Assembly (NCBI RefSeq): GCF_016808335.1
Contig: NC_053144.1
Coordinates: 18,522,403 to 18,586,402, forward strand
Source of the DNA: Panicum virgatum
Taxonomy: Eukaryota; Streptophyta; Magnoliopsida; Poales; Poaceae
Direction of reading: 5' to 3'
DNA length: 64,000 nucleotides
The translations under genes were made by a program, and so were the position numbers. Every line of letters begins with the position of its first letter. The first letter of the stretch is position 1. Under the pieces are notes generated by a model. The model saw only the letters and a list, made by a program, of their open reading frames with translations. It did not search any database and was not told where the DNA came from. Positions 55,260 to 64,000 of this stretch are shown piece after piece.

Positions 55260-58219
55260 CTACTGGTTCAGGAATTCTTCTATGACATGGATGGCTTCTA
55301 TACGGACGGCGTCTGCTCGTGCTATGATTGCTTCGTCATCCTTGTCATCGCCTGTTACTATCTGCCGACTCAAGGTGCTTATCTCTGCAAACTCTGCTTG
55401 TATCTGCTCGGTTATTTCCTGGGTCTCTTGTTCGGAGTTTGCAATGGAAGTTTCTTCGGCCTGGATGAGCTTCTTGGTGGTACGGACCTTTTCTTCGAGT
55501 TCTGCCAGTTCTTTCTTCAGGAGGTTGAGTCGCTTCTTGTTAGCAGACATGTCAGCTTTAGTATCTAGAGTTGCCTTCTTCTGGTTGAGGGCCTTGCACT
55601 TTTGGGTAATGTCAGCTTTCAGAGAAACTTGAGAGCGACGTGCTTCCATCCGTTGTTGTGCTTTATTCACTTCTATCCGAAAGAATGGAAGGTTGCTGGC
55701 TGGCCAAAGCTTGATTTGCAACGGCTCCGAAAGTTGGGTTTCTATTTGCTCGAAGATGTTCTTTATCTTGCTGGAATCATCAACCAGAGCATTGATCGGA
55801 GCAGATAGTAGATCCTTGATGAGTTGAAGCTGATGTGCCAAGTTAGCCGATTGCTGTAAAGATGATGTTTCTGCTCTAGGGAGAGTCAGACACATTGATG
55901 CCGGGTCAAAGGAAAGTAAACCTGAAATGTCAAAATCCTATGGACATATCTGGAGTTAGAGCAGGATGCATCTATGAAGCTATCGGCTGATTCAGAATCG
56001 GTTTTGTAATGTTACCTGTTCTGAAGAAGTGTTGGGCGATTCAGGAGCAATCGTCCTGTTAGAGCTTGTGTTGACATCGAGAACATCGACCGTATCGGCT
56101 TGTTCTTCGTTTGCATCCATCAGTGCATCAGGAGTTGCAGCTAGCTCATGTTGATCCAGGTTTTCTGCATTGGGGATTTCTTCAGCTGCGTCCTGAAAAT
56201 AGAATTACAGTCAACCAGAGTACACATGTATGAGATAAAGAAGAAGTTTCAGAGAAATGAGTTGCTTGGTTGGTATTGGACTCTGATGGACTCGAAGAAG
56301 CTGGTGCTGGTTTCTTGATCACTCGCCTCATGATCATCTTCCTTTTCTTGGTCAAGACTCGGGGGGCAACGCTTGCAGAAGTTTGTCTTCGTTTGGAAGC
56401 CGACTGAAGTAAGTCTGACTGAACTGTCATTATCACTTTCTTCGTTGTTGGTGATCCCTTGTAGAAGAGTGTATCAGGGGCAGTTGGAAGAAAGTGGAAT
56501 GGCTTCCCGTTGCTGATCATAGGTTCTGGACCATCTTGTTGCTGCTAACAGGGTGAGCAGGATTAGCCATGAGAAAGGGATAGAGGACTTAGAAGGAATA
56601 AAGTGCATAAATTCTGTACCTCTTCCTCGGGGATTGCATATTCAAGATCGATTTGCTGTAGTCGAGGACCTAAAGATTTTCTGAAGACATGAGTTTTCCA
56701 CATGTTCCACCAAGTATCAAAGCCGATTGATGAAGAGGTGAAGGACAGATCGGCTGGTATTGGGATGTGGAGGTCATCGAACATGCTGTAGCATCTTGAA
56801 CTGGTGAGACCGTCAGGCAGATCGGCTCTGCTCTCCACCAAGTGGTGAATATGGAAGTGGGGAGGGACCTGTTCTAGGCCAAATTGCCGAGCTGCTATGA
56901 CTGGCTGGTAAGATTCATAACCTAGCTTGATAATTCTATTAGAGGTGCTGATGCCAACAGGGAGGAAGCCAGGGCGGATCATTAAAGAGTATAAATGCCG
57001 AGTGCTATCGTCATCGGCAAAGTTATCTAATCTGAAGGCAGTTGGGTTCTCAAAGGATTCAGATTCAGTAAATGGGAAGTAGAGGGGATTATCTAGTCCT
57101 TTGTAGAAGACTCTGAACCAATTTGCTGCATCTGTTGAATTTAATTTACTGCCAGGAAGGCTGAACAAAGCTTGGCCGTAGCTAGTACATCTAATTGGTT
57201 TGCCACTCTCATCAGGGAAAGAGTTCTCGGTCAGGCTTTGGAAGTTTGGGATATGGTGCTGAAAGTATAGTTGTGCCCACAACTGAATAAACCACCAAGG
57301 GCCTCCAGTTCTCAATTTTTTTTGGTTAAGCAAGTTAGATGTCATCAAATGGAGATATCTGTAGGTTTCTCCAAGGAAGAGTTTACCTAGGTCGGTGTGA
57401 TTGCCATGGGCCAGGTGATAGGCCAAGGGAAGATAATTCTTAGTTGGAGCTAAAGAAGGACCACAGAAGATGAAGTGCTCTAGCCAAAGATTTAAGAAGG
57501 CTGTGTGTTCCTTCTCAGTCACTGGACCTTTTGTTTTCATGTGCTGACTCATGTAAGTGCCCCAGTTTGTGCAGTTAACTTTGGAAGAAAGTTTGAAGGG
57601 GACTTCTGTCATTTTGTGAGCAGCAGGGTTAGGAGAACTAATATCTAGGCCAGTGATCATGACAACATCTAGCAGAGTGGGAGTCATGGGTCCATGACCA
57701 AAGAGGAAACAATTCAGGGCATCAGACCAGAAGTAGCCGATGGTTTTCAGAAGATTTTCATCTTTGTCAAGGGGTGACAGTGATAAGCTAAGTGCGTCGG
57801 CTATGTTCAAATCCTGCCATAGGGGCATGTGAGCTTTTGCTACTCTGATGTACCATGTAATCCAACTCTCAGGGGGATTAGGCCAGGCTCTTAAGCAGTC
57901 GTCCCAAAGGTTCAGATCGATGTTTTGACTCGCAAAAGGGATCCTATTTGCTTCACAAGAGATCAAATCTATGGGGTTTTCATGATTTTGTGGGCGAAGA
58001 CAGAAAGATTTTGGATTGGGGGGATGCGGTAGAAGGATATCTGACACCTGAAGTTCAGAAATTCAGAAGTATGCGTATGGTGTCATGTTTCAGAGTTTCA
58101 ATTTCAGAAGCTTAGTAAGCTGAATAAAATTAAAGGATTGGGCCGAATATTACCTTCAGGCCGCAGATTGCCGCATCATCGGTTGCTGAGCTTGTGGTCT
58201 GAGCTGCAGAATCCGCCAT
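55260..58219 (-). CDS. Antisense intron-containing gene in gypsy-2: plant mobile domain protein
   Basis: Proposed exons, minus: 58219-58154 (ATG at 58219, MADSAAQTTSSATDD), 58047-56620 and 56541-about 56265. Donors AAG|GTAATA and GAG|GTACAG and acceptors TTCAG|GTG and TTAGCAG|CAA keep one frame. Exon 2 has the plant mobile domain (aminotransferase-like): WITWYIRVAKAHMPLW, TLLDVVMITGLDI, LPLAYHLAHGNHTDLGKLFLG, and a W-rich middle. Exon 3 ends basic (KKRKMIMRRVIKKP), a likely nuclear signal. Two further open stretches (56192-56016, acidic; 55921-55260, a coiled coil of KKELAELEEKVRTTKK type) are probable exons 4-5, but I could not find joins that keep frame. A TATA box (TTATATAAATA, minus, 58418-58429) lies about 200 bp before the ATG. 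Antisense ORFs of this kind are known from Tat elements; their function is not settled. Confidence 0.72.
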
Positions 58220-58417
58220 GATTCAGATCTGTTGACTCGAGGTTTAGTTGTTGTGGGTTCTGATTCGAATTCCGGCTGCTTGGAGAATTCTTGCTCGAAT
58301 TTGTGGAGCTTGGTTTTCGAATTATGCTCGGTTTCAAGAGTTTGTCGAGTTCAAGGTGGAAGGAATACTCTACTCTTGTGCGGGTTGCTTTTAGTTTGAA
58401 TTCCGTCGGCTCTTGGA

Positions 58418-58429
58418 TATTTATATAAG
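58418..58429 (-). promoter_or_regulatory. TATA box of the antisense mobile-domain gene
   Basis: CTTATATAAATA on minus, about 200 bp upstream of the ATG at 58219 and outside the LTR, so the gene seems to have its own promoter. Confidence 0.6.
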
Positions 58430-58589
58430 CCTGATGCGTTGCCATCGGTTTTTGGAAAGTAAATATCAGACACACATAATTTAGGGAAGTCGATTTCATT
58501 AATGGAAAGTTCATTACAAGGAAAGCCGACTGTTACAAAGGAATTAATCCTTCAGCTTTATGATCCTACCCCTACGATGCTACCTACAT

Positions 58590-59141
58590 CTACCAGTTGT
58601 AGGTGTCTGAATGCTTACGGCACTTCGGGCTTCGTGACGGTGCGTCTTCGTCGTCGTCGTCATCATCGCCGTCGTCGCTGCTACTGCTGCCGTCATCCTC
58701 GGCGCTGCTGCTGCTTCGCCCGCCGCCGCCGCTGCTTCCCTCTTCGCTTCCCTCCATGGGGGCTTTGAGGAACTGGTGGGGGTTTCCTCCTGCCGCCGTG
58801 TCGTCGCTGGAAGAAGAGCCGATCTCTTCGGAGGAGTCGGCTCCTTCCCAGGAGAAGGCGTTGTCTTCGCTGCTCTCCAGTTCCTCTTGGAATAGGAACT
58901 GGAGGTCTTCTTCTCCTTCAGTCGTGGGTTCGTCCTCCTCGGAGGCGACCCAGAAGTCGAACTCCTCTGCATCCCAGTGCAGAGGAGCCAGCGCCTTGTA
59001 GGCTGCTGTTGGGTCCCATTCAGGGGTCGGCTCTCGGCTCTCTGAGATAGGATCAATGGAGGAGGTGGAAAGGGAAGAAGAGGAAGAGGAAGAAGAGGAA
59101 TCTCCAAAGGAGTTGGAGCCGGAGGAAGAAGAGATGGCCAT
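58590..59141 (-). CDS. Second antisense ORF of gypsy-2: acidic Ser-rich protein
   Basis: 183 residues, uninterrupted, ATG at 59141. It begins with a Ser-rich run, then has an ordered-looking core (YKALAPLHWDAEEFDFWVAS), Glu-rich stretches (ESSEDNAFSWEGADSSEE) and a run of Asp near the end (DDGDDDDDDEDAP), finishing with SPKCRKHSDTYNW. No known domain. Trp residues in acidic context recall transcriptional activation regions, which is only an analogy. It lies head-to-tail upstream of the mobile-domain gene, with a TATA-like TATTTAATC (minus) near 59227-59235. It could be a separate gene or a first exon. Confidence 0.55.
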   Translation of the reverse strand: MAISSSSGSNSFGDSSSSSSSSSLSTSSIDPISESREPTPEWDPTAAYKALAPLHWDAEEFDFWVASEEDEPTTEGEEDLQFLFQEELESSEDNAFSWEGADSSEEIGSSSSDDTAAGGNPHQFLKAPMEGSEEGSSGGGGRSSSSAEDDGSSSSDDGDDDDDDEDAPSRSPKCRKHSDTYNW

Positions 59142-59385
59142 GGCTAGTGAAGGATTGGGGTTTCTGCGCTACTGGCTCTAGGAGGAAGAAGAAGTTCACT
59201 GTGAAGAAGAGCCGATTCGGGGTCAGATTAAATAGCAAAAAGATGGAAGACGGATCGTCAGTTTCACGTTCTACGAGGAGTCAGTTGTAGAGACGTTGCG
59301 TTTTCCTTGGTGGTTGCAGTGTGTTTAATGAGCATTAACGGGAAGATGAAGCGACGGATTGGTTTTGGAACTATCATTGCCAAAA

Positions 59386-59397
59386 CCAGGGGGCATG
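59386..59397 (+). other. Polypurine tract region of gypsy-2
   Basis: CCAGGGGGCATG directly precedes the 3' LTR start at 59398. Confidence 0.65.
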
Positions 59398-60614
59398 TGT
59401 TATCGCCATAAATTAACAGGATTGATTTATGGGCCGAAAGCAAGATGGGCTTAAAGTAGAAGACTAAGAAGACTTGTAAATCGGCTCTTGCGTGAGCATC
59501 TGGGCCACATGGGCCATGTATCCTTAGATTTAGTTTAAGATTAGAGATAGAGTCCGATCGGGATAAGATTAGTTTAGATTGTTTCCCAAGTCTCCGGACT
59601 ATAAATATGTATCCTTTGTTATTCGTAAAGGAGAGCGTCATCACGTCTCGCAAACAACAACTCTCGGCGCATCGCCACCCCTAATCCTAGGGTTTCATCC
59701 AAGTAAATGCCATGCTGCCCTGATCGGTTCTTGCGATCAGGGCAGTATTGTTCTTGCTTTTACCTTGGTATTACTCGTACTGAAGCGTTTTTGATGGCGA
59801 GTAGTACTAGTTATCCTGATGTTCGTAGCATGGCTTTTAGTAGATCTGTTGAGCTTCGTTGCTTATCATCTACGAATATCATGTTGTCTCTGTGCAGTCC
59901 CGTTTCAATCTCATGCTAGTTCTTGTCGCATAGAATTAGTTGCACAGAGGCAACACCCTGCTTCTTTTATGTCTAGTAGATCTGATCTGTTACGGTTTGC
60001 TCTTGTTCTTAAGAGTTGGCGCAATATCTGCTAGGTTAGGCCTTGCAAACGGGTTGGACGATCCGGTGGCGTATTAGATGCTTTGCTTTAGTCTTAACAG
60101 GGAATTGATCCGGGAATCGGCTTTTGCTAGTTCTTAGGCCTCTGTTTTGGGTATGGTTTAGTTATCTGTTACGTTTATTAGGCCTAGTCACGTGTAGGAT
60201 GTTCCGATCTAGCAGTGAAGCCTTTACCGTTGTGGATTAGATCAACTAGATTTAATTGAAGCAGTTTTTATAGTTATTTGCTTTATTCATCAATATCCGG
60301 ATAGACACAGATCCAATCTGACACCGGGACTCGATCGGCTCTTTAAAGCCGATGCAAGAGTCGTCCCGGGGAGCCGACCACGGCTCGGACTTACATTTAC
60401 ACGTGTCTTTGTATGCAGGAAACTGTTTGGAGCACGTTCGCACCCTCCTGATCGGGTATAGGTCAGGTGGCACGCCCGGCTTTCCACACATTCTCCGGGA
60501 GCGTGACGGAATTGCGGGCCGTCGACGAGGGAGCAGTGCCTGCCAGCGCCCCGGCGACCTCCCGGCTCTTCGTGTTGCCTGTCGCTGCTCGCCGGTGGGT
60601 TTCGACCGACAACA
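59398..60614 (+). repeat. 3' LTR of gypsy-2 (1217 bp)
   Basis: Aligns base for base with 47038-48254 (constant offset 12360), TGTTATC...CGACAACA. Confidence 0.93.
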
Positions 60615-60619
60615 CACAT
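60615..60619. repeat. Right 5-bp target duplication of gypsy-2
   Basis: CACAT, identical to 47033-47037. Confidence 0.9.
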
Positions 60620-61278
60620 ACATGACACTTAGAATTTTTGACAAAAGTAAACTTTGGAATTAAACTCAAATTAGCTAAGCGCATCATACAACCAAAATTA
60701 ACAAGACAAAGCCTCAAATGCCAAACATTTATTTCATCAACGTTAATAACATTGTATGCAACTTTATTACAAACATCTGACAAAGAAAGACGGAACAAGC
60801 CTCCGCTTTCATAACCTTTTCCAACAAAAGTACCAAATTTAGACAAGATACATTTATTGGACTCGAAGACTAATTTAAAACCATCTCTACACAGTAGAGA
60901 GCCGCTGACTAGATTCTTCTTGATGGTGGGGACATGCTGCACGTTCTTCAGCTGCATGGTCTTCCCCGAAGTAAACTTCAGATTTACCGTACCAACACCA
61001 AGAACACGCGCATGCGATCCGTTCCCCATCAGCAAGGAGGAAGTCCCGCCATCCTGGTAAGAAGAAAACAAAGAAGCATTAGCACAAACATGAATATTAG
61101 CACCAGTTTCAACCCACCATTCGGGTGAACAAAAAACTGAAAGAACAGTTGGTAATAAATTACCGTACCCCGATGTTCCTTCAGGCTCGCTAATCACCAT
61201 GTTGGCGGAGTCGTTACCTTTGCGGTTCAGACACTTTGCAGCAAAGTGTCCCGTACTAGCGCACACATAGCAAGCTCC

Positions 61279-61329
61279 CTTCTTCTTCTTCTTCTTCTTC
61301 TTCTTCTTCTTCTTCTTCTTCTTCTTCTT
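61279..61329 (-). repeat. (AAG)n microsatellite coding for poly-lysine in gag
   Basis: CTT repeated about 17 times on plus, read as a Lys run on minus, in frame, between gag and the CCHC knuckle. Confidence 0.92.
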
Positions 61330-62025
61330 GAAGGTGGTTGTCTGCTTAGTCTTTGGTTGGTTCTGCGGTGGCTTTTTCTTATTCTTGTGGGAGTTGTTCT
61401 TCTGAACAAGATTGGCGCTAGAAGCACCAACAACTCCTTTTCCATGTATGTCCTTTGCTCTCGCCTTCTCCTCAACATCAAGAGTCCCTATGAGTCCATC
61501 TATGGTGAACTCCTGTCTCTTGTGTTTTAGAGAAGTAGCAAAGTCCCTCCAAGAAGGTGGCAGCTTAGAGATAATACCTCCGGCCACAAACTTATTGGGT
61601 AACACACATGGGGACTCTTTGCTACAATTTTTGAGATCTTTTGCCAGAGTATGTATTTCATGAGCCTGTTCCACCACAGAACGGTCTTCGACCATCCTAT
61701 ATTCAAGGAACTGCTCCATCGTATACAACTCACTGCCGGCGTCGGACACTCCATATTGAGCCTCAAGAGCATCCCACAACGCTTTGCCAGTTGGCAGCCG
61801 AACATAGGAATCCATCAGGTTTTCACCGAGAACACTAATGACTAAGCCTCGAAATAGGGTATCAGCCTCATCGAACGCACTCCCTTCCTCTGGAGTGAAC
61901 TGTTCAGGCTTACCCTCTTTTACATGGATCACTCTCGATATTGTTAACCATAGTATAAGCCACTCTTGCCAACGTTTGTAATTTGAACCATCAAAAGGTG
62001 TGGTTTGATTGATGCAGCAAAGCTA

Positions 62026-62715
62026 GATACCGAAAGCCTATTAAGAAATTCAGGTTTTTGGATTGTTAGATAACTAGGCAATTTTCGGTATATTTTAATT
62101 CCAAATATTACTAGCAATTTCATGGCATAAATGAGTGATAATGTGTGAACAAGATATGTGCATGTGTTCATGTTATTTTTACTAATAAGCATGAACAAAA
62201 AGTTAAAACCAAAATAGGTTTAGAGTGTACCCCAAGGCGGGACCAGTGCCGGAGGCACCGGTTGCGCCGTTACCAGCTGGAATAGACATTCTATTCGACA
62301 GCCCTTGCCTGAAGTAGCCGAACGATGTCGACGCAGGAAGAGGTTCGCGGTGCAGTCCCACAAACGGTCACCAGGAAGCAGACGAAGTAGTCGTTCGTTC
62401 ACGCCGGGAAGTAGACGAAGTAGTCGATCAGGGAGCGAGCAGTCGCGTCAAGACGCTCCCCAAAAACCTGATTGCCCGCGTCCTGTGCAGGACCTTCAGC
62501 GAGCAGAGGTTCCGGAGGCCTGCTCTCGCTAGAGCTGTGCGCGCAGCACTAGCGATGGGAACGGCAGAAAGCAGCAGAGGGAGAAGGGAGAGGTCTCCTA
62601 AGCAGGAGTACCTGGATCAAGTGCTGAAGTGTGTGTTGATGAGAGGAGGAAGGGGTGGTTTATATAGGCGTGGAGGTGCCTCAGGTTCAATGAACCTGGA
62701 CGTCGTAAAGAGCTT
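62026..62715 (-). other. copia-2 leader and remaining 5' LTR
   Basis: On minus a TATA stretch (CCTATATAAAC, about 62659-62669) is followed by leader-like sequence. A short frame from an ATG at 62289 (MSIPAGNGATGASGTG) looks coding but does not join gag in frame without splicing, and the splice sites I tried are out of phase. The LTR end and primer site were not found. Confidence 0.5.
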
Positions 62716-63329
62716 TGATGAGCGGCAGTTACTGGTGTGATTCTCCAGTCATTACTATCAATGTTTATTCTCTGTTTTAATGCTCTTAACAGCAAAACAT
62801 TTTTCTCATCTCAAGGTTTTAAAAAACGCTAGACGCTAGGTGAACGCTAGCCTATGGTTTAGAGTTTTTTGTGATTAAACGTAGATTAAGCGTTTTTTGT
62901 GATTAAACGACATTGTGATTAAACGCAACGCTAGGCCAAAGTTTAGAGTTTAATCAAGATTAAACGTAGTTTTAAAATGTTTTTTAAAACAGGGTCTCAG
63001 CACATCACGTCGCACCGCACCTGCACGTCATGTCCGGCCGCGCACGCGCACCGCACCGCCCGTCCGGCCGGCCGCGCCTCGCCTCGCCCAGGCCCACGGC
63101 CTCGGCCCGGCTCGGCGAGGCGAGCGAGCGCATACGCGCGTGTGGTTCACCAACCTCCTCTTACCGGCTTCACAAGTGGTGTACATGAAGTCCACCCTTT
63201 AAGTCGGTTGAGATCCTCCTCAAATTCCGGTACGGAATTAAGCAATTGAATCCCTAGCATTTAATAGTGGGCTTTAAATTCTTTTATTGTATTGATTAGA
63301 ATAAATGGGCCAAGCCCATAATTCCAACA
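62711..63329 (-). repeat. 5' LTR of copia-2, part shared with the truncated 3' LTR
   Basis: Same as 43535-43962 but with a short insertion near 62764 and a MITE-like insertion at 62814-62994. The start TGTTGGAATTATGGG (minus, 63329) is typical of copia LTRs. The true LTR continues below 62711. Confidence 0.82.
62814..62994. mobile_element. Small MITE-like insertion in the copia-2 5' LTR
   Basis: Absent from the 3' LTR, which gives the empty site. Flanked by TCTCA (62809-62813 and 62995-62999). Ends AGGTTTTAAAAAACG and, inverted, CCCTGTTTTAAAAAAC. Internally repeats TGATTAAACG three times. Family unknown. Confidence 0.72.
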
Positions 63330-64000
63330 AGTGGGGTGTGTGTCGTAGAGTGCAAAGAATGGTGTACGGCCACCTAGAGTCGAGGTTGGGTGCCTGTTGA
63401 GGAGATAGGTGGCGGTATGAAGCGACTCAACCCAATAGACGGGTGGTAGGCTGCCTTGAAAAAGCAGGGAGCGCACAATATTATTAATGGTGCGAAGAGC
63501 GCGCTCGGCTTTACCGTTTTGCTGAGAGGTGTAGGGGCAAGACATGCGAAGAATGGCACTGTGAGAGAGGAAGAACGTGCGGGCCGAGGAGTTGTCGAAC
63601 TCGCGGCCATTGTCGCACTGGACAGTCTTCACGGAAGTGCCAAACTGCGTGCACACATGGGCAAAAAAGTTAGTAATAGTGGTAAAAGTATCAGATTTAA
63701 GCCGAAGAGGAAATGTCCAAGCATAATGTGAGTAATCATCAATAATAACGAGATAATATTTGTAACCGGACACACCGACAACTGGAGATGTCCAAAGATC
63801 ACAATGTATTAAATCAAACTTATTGACAGCACGAGAGTTTGATGACCCAAAAGGAAGACGAACATGACGGCCAAGTTGGCAAGCATGGCATAAATGATCA
63901 TGTTTGGGTTTATTACAGGTGATAGCCTGGGAGCTAATAAGCTTGGACAAAGCTTCGAAACCGATATGGCCAAGACGACGGTGCCACAGGGTAGTCGTCG
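63330..64000 (-). pseudogene. copia-1 pre-integrase and integrase (5' part, cut by copia-2)
   Basis: Open on minus from the window edge. LWHRRLGHIGFEALSKL and CHACQLGRHVRLPF form the HHCC zinc finger (about 63985-63860). Integrase core: FDLIHCDLW (first Asp about 63800), VKTVQCDNGREFDN (second about 63620), YTSQQNGKAERALRTINN (Glu about 63505). It ends in the frame at 63330, where the copia-2 LTR starts. The C-terminal part of integrase is missing on both sides of the nest. Confidence 0.88.

Larger units (their letters stand above)
47038..60614 (+). mobile_element. gypsy-2: complete Tat/Retand-type Ty3/gypsy element
   Basis: 13,577 bp, LTR to LTR, with CACAT on both sides (47033-47037 and 60615-60619). 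Sense gag-pol occupies 48255-54925; an unusually long 3' region (about 4.4 kb) follows with antisense genes. The integrase has no chromodomain, and the long 3' region with an antisense plant-mobile-domain gene is characteristic of the Tat lineage (as in Grande and RIRE2). It lies inside copia-2 between the Cys-rich pre-integrase region and the integrase core. Confidence 0.93.
60615..62025 (-). pseudogene. copia-2 gag, protease and pre-integrase region (cut by gypsy-2)
   Basis: Open on minus from about 62025 (just after TAG) to the gypsy-2 junction. Gag core: FDGSNYKRWQEWL (about 61998), ALWDALEAQYGVSDAGSELY, KLPPSWRDFATSLKHKRQEF. A long Lys run encoded by an AAG microsatellite directly precedes the CCHC knuckle (CYVCASTGHFAAKC, about 61267-61226). 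A protease-like region follows (WWVETGANIHVCAN, about 61110; relatives have DSGA), then WHLRLCLVNFGCMMRLANL and KCHVC, the pre-integrase zinc region. The protease Asp appears replaced by Glu (VETGA). Relatives read W.LDSGA or VDSGA, so this copy may have lost protease activity. Confidence 0.83.
43535..63329 (-). mobile_element. copia-2: inner Ty1/copia element, split by gypsy-2
   Basis: Minus strand. LTR start TGTTGGAATTATGGG at 63329 (5' LTR) and 43962 (3' LTR). Gag lies at 60620-62025, integrase-RT-RNase H at 44529-47037; gypsy-2 sits between them. The 3' LTR is truncated at 43535-43540 against copia-1 coding DNA. No 5-bp duplication is seen, as expected if a deletion removed that end. Confidence 0.87.
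41475..64000 (-). mobile_element. copia-1: outer Ty1/copia element, split by copia-2
   Basis: Minus-strand copia element in two pieces: the 3' part (41475-43534: LTR, RNase H, RT) and the integrase part (63330-64000). The 5' LTR and gag lie beyond the window. The pieces belong to one element because orientation and coding order continue. The end of integrase and the start of the RT linker (very roughly 400-500 bp) are missing between them. Confidence 0.85.

Noticed and set aside
61246..61530. Plus-strand Leu-rich 94-codon ORF over the CTT repeat
   Set aside because: Shadow of the poly-lysine gag region on the other strand.
62220..62289. A spliced gag first exon of copia-2 (ATG at 62289)
   Set aside because: The frame looks coding, but the donor and acceptor pairs I could find do not join gag in phase.
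1..64000. Pararetrovirus (caulimovirus-type) insertions
   Set aside because: Every RT found has LTR-retrotransposon context (integrase, LTRs); no movement protein or coat-type zinc finger order was seen.

Overview
This is a repeat-rich stretch of a plant nuclear genome. It is almost certainly a grass, and probably a panicoid-type one. The evidence is GC-rich genes of one coding exon, grass-style MITEs, Mutator-like elements, a Pack-MULE, and Ty3/gypsy and Ty1/copia retrotransposons nested in each other. I see only two genes that look intact and host-like: a CYP89-type cytochrome P450 (24403-25965, minus) and a BYPASS1-like gene (32803-34152, minus). Nearly everything else is mobile DNA or its debris. 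No rRNA, tRNA or CRISPR was seen.

Left part (1-21.2 kb). A chromodomain-bearing Ty3/gypsy element (gypsy-1) fills 1-10606. Its 5' LTR is cut by the window edge and its gag-pol carries four in-frame stops. Its 3' LTR ends abruptly against a 5'-truncated Mutator-like element (MULE-1, 10607 to about 14232). About 90 bp further on lies a second, oppositely oriented copy (MULE-2, 14325-19546), which has 370-390 bp terminal inverted repeats and a perfect 9-bp target duplication. Each copy has the two-gene convergent layout of MuDR: a mudrA-type transposase (dead in both) and a small GRF-zinc-finger gene. An LTR-like regulatory block with a thrice-repeated motif follows (19.6-21.2 kb).

Middle part (21.2-41.3 kb). 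This is the gene island: the P450, a 1.3-kb Pack-MULE inserted just upstream of its start codon and carrying scraps of a DUF295 gene and an armadillo-repeat gene, a 2.1-kb hAT element with a BED-finger transposase remnant, an F-box pseudogene, the BYPASS1-like gene and a decayed copy of its 3' end, two bounded MITEs, two young tandem duplications (138 and 146 bp), and a 601-bp non-autonomous hAT relative with a perfect 8-bp target duplication.

Right part (41.5-64 kb). This is a three-level nest. A copia element with a very short LTR (copia-1, minus) is split by a second copia element (copia-2, minus). That one is split in turn by a 13.6-kb Tat/Retand-type gypsy element (gypsy-2, 47038-60614, plus) with 1217-bp LTRs and a perfect 5-bp target duplication. 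Gypsy-2 gag-pol is broken many times, but its 3' half carries a spliced-looking antisense gene with a plant mobile domain, a second antisense acidic ORF, and four hairpin repeats between the convergent sense and antisense units. Most in-frame stops across the retroelements and MULE-2 are of the kind left by C-to-T or G-to-A change, as expected from long methylation.
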